DNA from: Cephalotus follicularis
Lineage: Eukaryota > Streptophyta > Magnoliopsida > Oxalidales > Cephalotaceae
Length of the DNA stretch: 64,000 nucleotides
Assembly: GCA_001972305.1 (NCBI GenBank)
Contig: BDDD01001620.1
Coordinates: 1 to 64,000, forward strand
Direction: 5' to 3'
Both the position numbers and the translations under genes were made by a program. Shown here in pieces: positions 33,201 to 43,679 of this stretch. The notes beneath the pieces were generated by a model. The model was not told the origin of the DNA. It was given only the letters and a program-made list of their open reading frames with translations, and ran no database searches. The first letter of the stretch is position 1. Each line of letters begins with the position of its first letter.

Positions 33201-35302
33201 GGGTACTGGTTCTTCTGAGAAGCAAATTGTGTAGGGTGTGAATCATCCCAGTGGAATTTTCAATTTATCTTTGCTCAAACTCATGGATATGAAGTGCCGA
33301 ACTTTGCATTCGAGTTTAGGTCTAAGTGCTTGTTTGGTACTGTTTCTGGGTTGTCAAAATCACTTTTTGGACCCGGAAGTAATACCATTTGGTATTTGGT
33401 AAATAAGAACCTAACTGAGTTTAGGTAAAAACAATTTTCATTTGATGTTTAGTAAATAAGAACCCAACTAAGTTTGGGTAAAAGCGATTTTCATTTTGCC
33501 TATGAAAAAGCACTTTTGGACTTGACTGAAATGTATTAGTTGGGGAAGTGTTTTGCCACAGTACCTTTACCCACAGTACCTTCACATAGTACTTTTATGA
33601 AACACACCGCAGTTCAAACAAACCCTAAGGATGTGCTTGCTTGTTCTTAGTGGGTGTCTAGATCTGGATGGACCGGAGTTTGACCTAATAAGAGCATTTG
33701 TTTTGTCATTTAAATTCAGTTTGAATACCTCTTAATGTATCTGACCCATTAAGACAGAAACTCATCTCTTATTCTGTAAGAGATGCACTTAACGATAATT
33801 CCAGATAAAAATATCCTTATTAAAATTTAAAACTTCCAACTATACCCATCAAACATTTTTATCTTTATTCTCTCATTCCCTCATCAATTACCACCACAAT
33901 AACCGCATCAACAAAATTTTGTTTTTCTTCATCATTTTTTTTAATCATCCATTCTTATTTTTGTTTCTTTTCTAATGGATCTCTCTCTCCCAAATTTCTT
34001 GATTTTTTTTTCATTTGTGTTTTTTTTCCATCAAAGATTCTTGATATCTTGATTTTTCTTGATTATTTCATCTATTATCTTAATCTTACACTTTAATTCT
34101 TGATTATTTTCTTTAATAATCATTGATTTGCCTACCTATTTCATTTGGTATTTTATTTTATTTTCTTGATTATTTGTTTAGAACTAGTTTGGGTTGTATC
34201 ATAATTTTTTTGTAGCTTTAACTTGAGTCAATTGGTAATGGTTATAAGTTTACCATGAATTTTTCATCTTTTATGGACACGCCATTTCTACTAAAATACT
34301 TGACAAATTATTGACACTGTATTTATTACAAGTTATTTCGTGCTCATTAACGTGTTGTCATAAATGGTGAAAAAATTCAATTATGAATTTATATACTTTT
34401 TTTTTATAAAGTATATCAATTTGTTTAAATTGATAATTTAATAGAAATATATGATTATTTACATGCTAAAATATATATAAAATGTTTAGATTTATAGTGG
34501 ATTCTTATTTTATTAAAAAATCAATTCTTAACAGTTTAGAAGGTTAAAATAGATAATTATACATATTCAGATTTTTCAAACGTATCAGTTATCGAACGAT
34601 ATTAACCATTTGATATTCAGAATTCAGATATCGTCTTTTAACTATTCAGAATTATTTAGATGTTGATTCAGCTTTCGGCACTTAACACTTAATGTAAACA
34701 AACACGCTTGAAGACTTCATGTTTCATAGCCAAAAAAGTCCATTGGAAAATCTGTTTAGCTGATGAAGAAGTGGGTTGCTGAATGATTTACAAACTTATA
34801 CCTAAGAAAAAAAAAACGAATAGGAAAATAATAATATACAAACCTTAACAGGAATAAGAAGAATAAACGGTCTCGGTAGTAGAAATAATTTATCATTCTA
34901 TTCTTTTTAGAAGGAGCATATGGATGATTTCAGTTTCCATTAATGTAGAACGACACATTCTCTGCTATGATGGTGATCAACATTGATGTATGTGCAATTC
35001 TGGATCTTGGTTTGTCGCTGTTAAATGGTGTAATTTGTGACACTCATACCTGTCATATGTATAGATAGGTTAAATAAACAATGCTTGTGATGCGTATCTT
35101 CACGATAGTCTGTTAAAACATGTTTGTTCTTCAACCCTACGCTTTTAAGTTGGAATTTATGCTATTATTCATTTACGTATCCTTTGATTTCTTCACAGAT
35201 AGGGGTGTTGAGAGGAGTGCAAGTTTGGAAGGTTTGAATGAGACACAGATCTCAAATGCGCTTGAAGAACTTGTGAAAGTCGGGGCAGCCCTCAAAGCTT
35301 GA
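30255..35302 (+). CDS. NDUFA2: NADH dehydrogenase 1 alpha subcomplex subunit 2 (complex I B8), three exons
   Basis: Exons 30255-30340, 30434-30540 and 35199-35302, with GT-AG introns of 93 bp and about 4.66 kb. They give 98 residues, the normal size of plant NDUFA2/B8. Exon 1 codes [20 protein letters not shown]. Exon 2 codes [20 protein letters not shown], then [15 protein letters not shown]. Exon 3 codes [20 protein letters not shown], then [14 protein letters not shown]. The protein is an accessory subunit with a thioredoxin-like fold on the matrix arm of mitochondrial complex I. Its conserved Cys residues (in LFCQ and RECSG) are present. A Met usually precedes GVER; here it is Arg, a small oddity. 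The very long second intron holds two MITEs. A dead copy of exon 3 lies at 20108. Transcription probably starts from the site II promoter shared with eRF1. Confidence 0.9.
31668..32140 (+). mobile_element. MITE of the GTTTGGTACTG family, intact copy
   Basis: Starts CAGCTTGGTACTACCG and ends AAAGCAGTACCAAACAGAGG, giving terminal inverted repeats around TTGGTACT/AGTACCAA. About 470 bp, no ORF. It lies in intron 2 of NDUFA2. The interior includes GAAATGACTCAAATGGACAT and CAACCAATATATTTTGGTGT, shared with the copies at 24353 and 39748. Confidence 0.8.
33326..33630 (-). mobile_element. MITE of the GTTTGGTACTG family, deleted copy
   Basis: Starts GCTTGTTTGGTACTGTTTCTGGGTTGTC and ends near AAACACACCGCAGTTCAAAC. 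It is collinear with the reverse complement of the family with an internal deletion and a short duplication (ACCTAACTGAGTTT and ACCCAACTAAGTTT). It lies in intron 2 of NDUFA2. Confidence 0.65.
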
Positions 35303-35490
35303 TGTCGTTACTATAGAGTTGTAAGAAATGGAAAAATATCTCCCTGTGATAATTTTCCATTTTCTTTTGGCTATCATATTGTTTCTCCATTGTGTATAAG
35401 ATTTGAGTGATTAATTTGCAATATTGCTGTCCTGTGGATCATGTGCACTAGCGCATTTGTTTGCCTGTACACAAACATGATCTTTCTACT
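34953..35490 (+). repeat. Parent segment of the duplication at 19806
   Basis: End of NDUFA2 intron 2, exon 3 and the 3' flank. Same orientation as the copy at 19806-20390. It is considered the parent because its exon is in frame with exons 1 and 2. Confidence 0.8.
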
Positions 35491-37207
35491 CTGCTTAGAC
35501 TGTTTTACCTCTGGATTGGACAACTGGATTTTGTTCTGGTGAAACTTACTAGCAAATGGTTACATGTTAAGGTGATGGATCCTTTTGTGCAGTGTACTCT
35601 TCAATAACTTTTTTTTCCGTACATAAAAGTTTGAAGGCGGAGAAGATGAAAAAACTTACAAAGGGATGTTATTTTTAAGAGGTTAAGGGTAGTTATGCTG
35701 CAGCCTCTTACCGTTAAATATAATTCTTTGATTATTAAATTCAATTGTTTACTGGCGTGAGCATAGGGAGGAATATCTAACCTAAAGTATATATTTAGAT
35801 ATGGGTCATCAAAGTTGAAGTCAATTTTTATCTATATCAGTTGTTTGTCATTTAGTACTCAAGTTTAAGGAATTTAGTGGCGAAACATCAAGTATTGCAT
35901 CCATATGAAAGCATCTGCAGCAATACCATCTGAGAGAGAGAGAGAGAGGAATTGAAAAAAAGTGATCGCAGCCACAATATTCGGCACCAAAACTCTTAAG
36001 CTCTGTTGGTAATGTTGTGGGAGAAAATACTGTGAGAAAAAGTGTTGTACGATGGTGATGTGATAGAAAGTTGTGCTCTGACTGAAGCTGTTTGTTAATG
36101 TTGTACGAGAAAGTACTTTCTAACAGAAAGTGTATTGTTTATCTATTTGATAAATCTTTTTATGATATTGTTGTAAATGTATAAATTTATTAAAAAAAGC
36201 ATAATAATGATAGTATTTATAATTTTATTATTTATATATTTATTTATTAATTTACTTATTTATATAATATAACATTTTGTTTGTTATGCTTAAATAAAAA
36301 TACTTAAGAATTGTAATTATATTAAAAAATACAAATTAATATAAACTTAATTGTACTCATTATATTAATAAATAATCAAGAAATAAAATAACAAATCTCT
36401 ATATTCAAAAACATATTACAATGCGATATATTTAATTGGTCTCAGTTTAATTAAAATAGACAAGATATAAAATAACTAACAGGATGTCATTAAACTACGA
36501 GTAATGACATCACGTAAAATCTTCAATTCTCTTCCTCTTCCTTGACAAATATTGAAATGAGTGGCTGCATGTCCAGTGCTATTAAGGTTGTTCCTTCGTG
36601 TTTATATATGGACAAGAGTTTGCACAACTATCCGAGCAACAAAGTAGTGCAATGAATTGGGCAAGAAGCAAGCTTATGTTTTGCTCATACTGTAATGATA
36701 CATCAAGGTTTAATATACTACCACCAGAGTGTAAGTAACGAGAAATGATAATTTTTTGGCTTATCCTTCTATATTCTTTAACGCATTGAGAGAAAATCAA
36801 TAATATTAATAATTTTTCACACCCCAAAAGAATAGTCTATTAATTTGGTTGCATCCATCGTGATAGCCTTTATGCAGAGGTTCTACCATATTTAAAGTAT
36901 TGGGGTTATTCTACAGTTTGTCTCCAACGAAAGATACAAGTTACCAAAACTCTTCTAGTTTATACATTATCTTTTTTCATGCAAAGCAAGGGACAATTCT
37001 CAATAATCAGATCACTATATTACAGTGGAGAAAGAGCACTTCTCTATAGATCCATATATAGATTCATCACTACAGTAATCAATGGAACTTATCTACAATA
37101 TCTCACAGCAGATGTGAGTGTCATTTAATTAGTGTTCACTATCCAATGTGACTCATCTTGTACCTAACCAAAAGGAATGGCTACATCAAAGCTATCATAG
37201 CAATTTA
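35303..37207. other. Intergenic, with MITE fragments
   Basis: 3' flank of NDUFA2, an AG run at 35933-35949, and a degraded fragment of the GTTTGGTACTG MITE family at about 35998-36130 (CTCTGTTGGTAATGTTGTGG, GAAAATACTGTGAG). The rest is AT-rich without a supported gene. Confidence 0.5.
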
Positions 37208-38690
37208 TGTCACGCCCCGAGCCGCGGAGGCGAACCCCTACGACCCGACGCGTGATATATCGTACGTTCAGTCCATTCAATCATGTAAATCATACTCCAA
37301 ATAATGCTATAAATTTAAAACTTTAATCAAGCATATTACAGTAGCGGAATAATCAATTGAATATATTCTAACTCTTATAATCTCCCAAAAATCGGGCATG
37401 AATTATCCGTTTATCGGACCTATGCCCCCTGTAAAGAAAACACAATTCATATGTCCACACTTCCGAAGGAGGAATAACAGTTTATAATGGGCTCAGCCCT
37501 CAACAACCACAATCTAAACCAGAAATATGCTATTCCAAATACGGATATAATCATTTAAATGTCTCAATAGGTGAACCCATTCTCATACTTTACATTAACA
37601 CACATCTCTAACTTACGCACTGCCATAAACCGACATGTCATATAATGTTTAAAAGCAATTCTTATATAATATCTTTTCATTTACAATAACCACATTTATG
37701 CAAAGTCGGTTAAGGAGATGTAGATCCTTACTCTGCGGTTTAATCTGGCTGGCCACCGCTGCGCGCTACCTGGATCTGAGCCTGACTCATTACATTACAA
37801 TACAATAAGTCAACAGCCTATGGCTGTGTACAATATACATATGCAGTGAAATGTGCAAAGAGAGGCAAGTATATATGTATGTGTCATGAGGATGCATGAT
37901 AAACAGGAATGTCAAATGATACTAACATAAATCATCAATGTTCAACATCTCATAATTATAGATATGCCATTCCATACCCTTAAGAATTCTACTAGGAATC
38001 TAGAGGTTGACTACATATACATACTGTCTCATACCAGTATATATAAGTAGTTAACCGATTACCATTCCATTCCAATCTATTTCGTAATCATCGTACCGTT
38101 CCGTAACCATACTATCTAAAACCCATACGATAAATGGCCTGAATGGCAGCCTTAGGAATGGCCTGATTGGCAGCCTTAGGTGCTAGGTCGGCCTTAGAAT
38201 CAGTTGGGGTTGAAACCCATACGAACCAGTCGATTTGTAAGAAATAGGGAATTTAGCATCGACTCTATAGCTCTAGCTGTCTACGCTTAATGCCTAACGT
38301 CATCCGTTTTGAACACATACGGCGTCGACGCTTTTGTCCTAAAACGTCAATAATTCACCCTTTTTCCCTTTTAGCGTTAACAGATTCTATGTTCGTGTTA
38401 ACACATTATGCTGATTATCGCACAAAATGCAAGAGAACATATAACGCGTCAACTCGCCACCCTCAAGGCGTCGTGTGCCATCCCAGCGCATCAACTGCCA
38501 CCCTCAAGCGTCGACTGCCACCACAGGGCGTCGACGTTACCATAAAACGCCAACTGGTTTCATTAGGCGTCAACAGGACCCTCTCAATCGTCGACATCGC
38601 TCAGCCAAAGCATGTCATATTAACTAAAATGAAGATAATAAATCACAATTATATACTTCAAACTCTCAAACAACCAATAAAATGAAGATA
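37208..38690 (+). mobile_element. LTR-like or non-autonomous retroelement sequence, boundaries uncertain
   Basis: Begins TGTCACGCCCCGAGCCGCGG at 37208, an opening seen in a common class of plant LTRs. It continues as a non-coding, moderately complex region up to the repeats at 38326-38610. No polyprotein, PBS or matching second LTR was found, so this could be a solo LTR or a fragment. The right end is a guess. Confidence 0.35.
38326..38610. repeat. Degenerate minisatellite with GCGTCGAC/GCGTCAAC core
   Basis: About nine to ten imperfect units of roughly 18-26 bp. Each starts GCGTCGAC, GCGTCAAC, GCATCAAC or similar, and several are followed by TGCCACCCTCAAG (clearest at 38446-38545). The sequence is GC-rich against an AT-rich background, and each core holds a CpG pair. 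Confidence 0.7.
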
Positions 38691-39500
38691 AATGGCTAAT
38701 TACGCCAAGGAAAAACAAAAAAAAAATACCTTTATTAAAAAAAATGCAAAAAAAGCACAATCTGCTTGCAGATACGATTTAATTAAAAACAACAAATCCT
38801 TAATCAATCAATCAATCAACCAACCAACCAACCCTTAAACAAATAAGCAAATTCAATCAAATTTAAAAAAAAAACAGATAGAAATTCATCAAAACTCCAT
38901 CAAGCAGTGAAACATTAAGTGATACAAATATCGAAATCCAGATTCAGATTTTAGCAAAACGCAAAGATTAATGAGAACCCAGATGGAAAAGATTGCAAAA
39001 TAACTGCCTGGATAATGAAGGAGGCTTGCGTGAGGGAGAGAGGCATGACTCATACCCTCTCTAATCCCAAGAGGCACTGAATCAACAAAGAAATTAAATA
39101 AAATAAAAACCAAAAAGAAGAGACCACACATCTGGACAATGGAGGAGATCGTGGATCATCGTCTGCCTGTTCGCTGAGAAGATGAGGGATTAGAGAGGGT
39201 GGGAGTCGTGCTTGAGCAGAGGTTTGCGTGAGGGAGAGAGGAACTTGTTGGATGACTGGCGGTGAAGGGCTTGAGACGCAGAGGCGCGCCGCGAAGAGAG
39301 AGAGGGTCAAAGTCGTGCTTGAGAGAGGCAGCGTGGGGGAGAGAGGGACAAAGCGCGAGGGAGAGAGGGACGAAGAACGTTGCAGCTGGAGAACGGGTTA
39401 AATTTAACGCGTTCTTCTTGAAACGACGTTTTAAAGAACCGGGTTTTAGTTTTTTTACCAAACCCCTTATATACTGCGTTTGACAAAAACGTTTTCCCAC
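38691..39500. other. Intergenic with TCAA/CCAA and GA-rich repeats
   Basis: A tetranucleotide run TCAATCAATCAATCAACCAA is at about 38801-38832. The phrase GCGTGAGGGAGAGAGG occurs at about 39027 and 39224, with further GGGAGAGAGGGAC units to 39370. These purine-rich runs explain the long but unconvincing ORFs here. No gene is supported. Confidence 0.5.
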
Positions 39501-39541
39501 AACTGCGTTTGGTAACGCAAAACGCGTTACCAAACGCAGTT
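39501..39541. repeat. Perfect 18-bp hairpin, 5-nt loop
   Basis: Left arm AACTGCGTTTGGTAACGC (39501-39518), loop AAAAC, right arm the exact reverse complement (39524-39541). The arms hold the GTTTGGTA phrase of the local MITE termini, so this may be two fused element ends. Confidence 0.9.
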
Positions 39542-39747
39542 ACTCTATCAAATGATAAACAAACCAGCAAGCATGCCACGATACAATACAATGCATATAG
39601 TTATGTACTTTGATCAATACAATGTATATTGTTACATACTTTGACCAATTGAAGGGGAAAATTGAAAATAATAATCTAAATATATAATTAAAAACATGCA
39701 TGATATATGTAGTCAGTTCTTATCATTTGTCAAATTCTATCCTTTAG

Positions 39748-39962
39748 GGTCTGTTTGCTAATACTGTGTGTTTCGTAAAAGTGCTTTTTGAAAGTACTTT
39801 TAGTAAAAGTGTTTCTGTCAAAAGTGTTGTGAGGAAGCTGAAAGCGTTTGGTAAATTCAATAGAAAAGTGCTTCTGCAGTGAATATGTGTTTGGTAAATA
39901 TATATTTGAAACTGCTATATACATTTAAAATGACTGAAATGGACATAAAAATATAAAAGTTT
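39748..39962 (+). mobile_element. MITE of the GTTTGGTACTG family, left half
   Basis: GGTCTGTTTGCTAATACTGTGTG, then GTGAATATGTGTTTGGTAAATAT and AAATGACTGAAATGGACATAAA are collinear with the first half of the copy at 31668. The second half is absent. Confidence 0.7.
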
Positions 39963-41221
39963 ATTTTGATTAGTTATTGGTAGTAAACCTAAATAAAATT
40001 CATTCTATTACATCATTTATGTCAGAGACGGATTACATCATTTTTTTATATTAGAGAAATTTATTAAAAAAAATATAAATTAGATTTTTTATCAACAAAA
40101 CAAATATTCATTATGCTACTTACCATGTATATATGTCTCTATATATCAATATGATAATGAATAATATTACATAAGATAATTAATAAATTAACAATACCAA
40201 AAGGTTTATAATAATTGTTAAGTTACATAAATAATACAAAAATACATATTAATGTCAACAATATTTGAAAATAAAAAATGATCATGAAAGATATGTTATT
40301 AAATTACGAGTAATTCTATCACGATAAATTTTCGTTTCTCTTCCTTATATTTGTGAACATATAACGGCGCGCAGGGACGGACGCAGAAATTTTATTATAG
40401 GAGGCAAATAAATAAGTACACATAAACAACTACCACATAATTTAACCGATCTCACTATTTCTATGTCCTCACATTCATTCTTTCTCGCCTAACTTCACAG
40501 TCTCTCTCTTTTCTCACTCTCACTGTAAGCATCTCTCTCAAATTTCCTCTTTATGTCTCTCTAGACATCTCTCTTCTCACTTCTCTCATGCTTTTAGCCC
40601 CGATGTACACTATAAAAAGGAAACTAAGTCAAGACCAAGCATAAAGCAGCGGCTGACCCTTGAAGATTCGAGTGGTGATTTGGGTTTACATGGGCAATGG
40701 GTTCAGTGGGTATGGTTTCGTGTTTGAGGCCGATCTGTTTTGGGTGTGGTAGTATGGATTCTGTTTGGGTATTGCCATTTGATTTGTGTAACCGATTTGG
40801 CTATTGTGTTGTGTTTGGTGTATGTGTATGATGGTAATGATTTGAGATGTTGGTGTTATGGTTTCTTGGTCCCCTTTGTGATTTTGCAGGTAATCGTGGT
40901 TGTTTATGTGCTGTTGTTTCGCTCCACTGCATGGAAGAAAAAAGAATGGTAGAGAAACGCCAAACGCCAACCAATCTTTTATGGCAAAGTAGAGAATCAT
41001 GGCGCGCCTTGAAAAATAGAAAAGCGCTTTCACTCCACTGCAATTTTAAGTTCTTTACCAAACACTGTGGTTGGGCCCCAAACTGTGGTTGGGCAACCCA
41101 ACCACAATACCAAACGCTACCTTAATAAGTTGACATGTAAAAACTTAATTTGTAATGACACGTTCAATTTAATTTTCTATACATATAAAACATAGAGAAA
41201 GCGATTGTGTTTGACATAGAA
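39963..41221. other. Intergenic
   Basis: AT-rich DNA to about 40370, then more complex sequence to 41120. This ends in a MITE-like terminus (TACCAAACACTGTGGTTGGG, then AATACCAAACGC). Overlapping ORFs at 40690-41120 on both strands have no recognisable motif and are not called. Confidence 0.45.
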
Positions 41222-41345
41222 CAAACGACATCGTTTCAGATAATGAAATAAACGGCACTGTTTCAGATAATGAAAATAAAATATTTGTCCCATGCGTCAA
41301 CGACATTGTTTCAGATAATAAAAACAAAATATTTGTCTAATACAT
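41222..41345. repeat. Tandem repeat with GTTTCAGATAAT core
   Basis: Three units share AACGACATCGTTTCAGATAA or a variant (about 41222, 41251 and 41287). The last two also share AAAATATTTGTC and have a period of about 47-50 bp. Confidence 0.7.
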
Positions 41346-41380
41346 TAACGTATCAACAACTTTTTCAAATTCAAATAACC

Positions 41381-41941
41381 TGATGTGGGGAATTTTCTAT
41401 TTAAAGCATAGTGCCACATGCTCTCAGGATAAGATGTCAGATGTCTTTTTCAAGCCTGGACACGTAGCCTAACGTTATAATTTGAATGACATTAATGTAC
41501 CGTGATCCTCGGGCGCTGCCAACCCACAACCAGAGATGTACGCATACACGACACCACGTCTTGCAAGGAAGGCGCACCAAATCTGGCGGAGATCAGGGGG
41601 AATGCCCGAGGAGCCCGGGCATTTTCCTTAGGGGCAACCATCAACTCCTATTTCTACGCTCAACAGTTACATTGGAGGTATATAAATACAAAATCAAATG
41701 ACTTCAACCAGGTCAGCCACTTTAGCACTCAAAAGAACCTAGTATTCTCTGTGGAATTACTAACTTAAGCGTCGGAGTGTCCCCGGGAGAACAACCTCCT
41801 GGACCATCAACCTTTGTGCTCTTATTGTGCAGGGATCGTCAACCATGAAACGACATTTCTCGGACAGATTCTAGCGTTTCCCTAAACAAATCAAGCCCTT
41901 ACACGTGGGGTACTGTTGAGGGAATGATTTTTGCATCAACA
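41381..41941 (+). repeat. Gypsy 5' LTR, 561 bp, plus strand
   Basis: Starts TGATGTGGGGAATTTTC and ends GCATCAACA, followed directly by ATTGGCGCTGTCTGTGGGAA (primer site). Internal blocks (CCTTAGGGGCAA, AAGCGTCGGAGTGTCCCCGG, AACCTCCTGGACC) match the reverse complement of the LTR at 5460-5965. TAACC at 41376-41380 may be the target duplication. Confidence 0.8.
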
Positions 41942-41987
41942 ATTGGCGCTGTCTGTGGGAAACGCAGCGAAAAGCCATCAAGAATCA

Positions 41988-43408
41988 TGCCTCCGAGAAA
42001 GAATATCAACAACCATTCTGGAGCAACCAGCAGCCGACAGCAGGAGGTCCCACCTCCTCATCCTGAAGCTGGATAGATTGCGGCTCCGGAAAGAGCTCTC
42101 GTCACTGGGGAGCAATTCAATCAATTGATCCAAGGGGTGGAACGCCTCACTGACTTATTGGTTACTAGCTTAGCCAATCAGGCCCATGCCAGACCTGTCC
42201 AAGCAAATAGCAGAGGACAAAGCGGCCCTGTTAGGCTAGCGGTGGAGATGGGGCACCCCCGAAGTGCCAGGCGAAACCCGCCTAGGGGAGAAGGACTTCC
42301 TCCTAGGCGGTCAGGGGATAATATTCCCCTAGGGAGGAGACCTGAGATCAATGCATCTCAACGGGCAGAGTCCTCAACTACCCGTGATCAACCCAATGAT
42401 CCCCGACCAGAGCACTCAAGGCATCAAGCAATGGATGTGGATCCCCAAGGGGAAGCCAGGGGTGCAGAGGAGGCACAAGTACGCTCCAATGCTCCACGCG
42501 GAGCTGGAACGGTGCGGGGAAGCAGGATCGACCGCCCAGCTACATTGTTTAGAGGGTCACGTGTTTCTAGCAAGGCTAGGAACATTGAGGAGGTGGAGCA
42601 AGCGATGAACAAGAGGCTTGCCGAAGTGGAGAGGAGGCTCCGAGGAGCAGAAAAGCCAATGGGATATCTGTCAGAGGTGCGCAACCTTAGCGCCCACCCA
42701 TTCATAGCCGAGATCATGACGGAGCATATCCCCAACGGATTCCGGCTCCCTACCCTTGACAAATATGACGGGTCTACAGACCCCATCTAACATGTGCGCA
42801 CATACATTCAAACCATATTGGTGCACCAGGCCTCAGACGCCACACTTTGCCGAGGGTTCCCGGTAACATTGACTGGAGCTGCCCAGTCGTGGTTCTCAAC
42901 CCTGGCTCAGAGGTCAGTGAAGGACTTTGAACAGCTTACGGAGCTGTTCATCACCAAGTTCCTCAACAGCACCACACAGAGGAGGAACTCTACCCATCTG
43001 ATCAACGTGGTGCAGGGGAGAGATGAATCACTGAGAGATTACCTCATCAGATTCAACCGAGAGTCTCTCACGGTGAAAGACCTGGAACCTTCGTTTGCCA
43101 TGGTAGCATTGAACAGTGGGCTAAGGAACAACTCGTCCTTCACTTTCTCTCTTCTGAAGAAACCTACGGTGGATATGACAGACATGCTGAGGAGAGCAGA
43201 AAAATATGTCAACGCCGATGAGGAGATGGCGGCCAGGAAACAGAAAACACCCTGGTCGGGCCATCAGGAGGAGAGAGGGGAGCATTCACGAAATGCTCCC
43301 GGGAACAAGGAGAAGAGGAAGGAGAGAGAGGAGCATTCACGAAATGCTCACAGCCTCCATGCTAGGCATCCAACCTTATGTCAGGGCATCACAAGCGTAA
43401 GTAGGTAA
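41988..43408 (+). pseudogene. Gypsy gag, broken and 3'-truncated
   Basis: From ATG 41988 (MPPRKN), stop TAG at 42075, then open from 42076 to a TAA at 42788 where the homologue at 63 kb has Gln (CAA). It is then open again to 43408. Recognisable gag segments are FIAEIMTEHIPNGFRLPTLD, KYDGSTDPI, then CRGFPVTLTGAAQSWFSTL, TKFLNSTTQRRNSTHLINVV, SLRDYLIRFNRESLTVKDLE. The order and spacing match the minus-strand gag at 63021-64000. After EKRKEREEHSRNA similarity ends and the element breaks off at about 43390, so no pol is present. The two stops show it is dead. Confidence 0.85.
43277..43355 (+). other. Duplicated hairpin motif in gag
   Basis: GGGAGCATT, CACGA, AATGCTCCC at about 43278-43300 is a perfect 9-bp stem. 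A second copy with a 7-bp stem (GAGCATT/AATGCTC) lies at about 43331-43349. Both code EHSRNA. The same stem occurs in the gag at 63098-63120. Confidence 0.8.
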
Positions 43409-43456
43409 ATAATAAACTACTTCAATTAAGTGATAAAACACAAATGATATTTCCAT

Positions 43457-43670
43457 AACAAATTTGCACATTTCATATATATAAGGAATAAGATTGTTTA
43501 CATACAAGAAAAGATATAATACGACAGCCCATCCAATGGCTTGTCGGGTCACTACATCTAACAATTGCTATAACAAATTAGCACATTTCATATATAAGAT
43601 CGTTTATGTACATGGATCGATACAATACGACAACCAATCTAATGGCTTGTCGGGTCATCTCACCTAACAG
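43457..43670. repeat. Tandem duplication of about 105 bp
   Basis: Two diverged copies (43457-43565 and 43570-43670) sharing CACATTTCATATATA, AATACGACA and AATGGCTTGTCGGGTCA. They lie at the junction between the plus-strand gypsy fragment and the minus-strand gypsy relic. Confidence 0.75.
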
Positions 43671-43679
43671 ATCATACTG

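Noticed and set aside
36582..36827. Minus-strand ORF of 81 codons
   Set aside because: No motif, AT-rich context, no splice or homology support.
38801..38832. CRISPR-like short repeats
   Set aside because: Simple TCAA/CCAA tetranucleotide run in plant DNA, with no spacers.
39156..39591. Overlapping ORFs on both strands
   Set aside because: They come from purine-rich GAGAG repeats and a hairpin. No domain or start context supports a gene.
40686..41125. ORFs of 70-115 codons on both strands
   Set aside because: They lie in MITE-like and non-coding DNA, have no recognisable motif, and opposite-strand frames are equally open.
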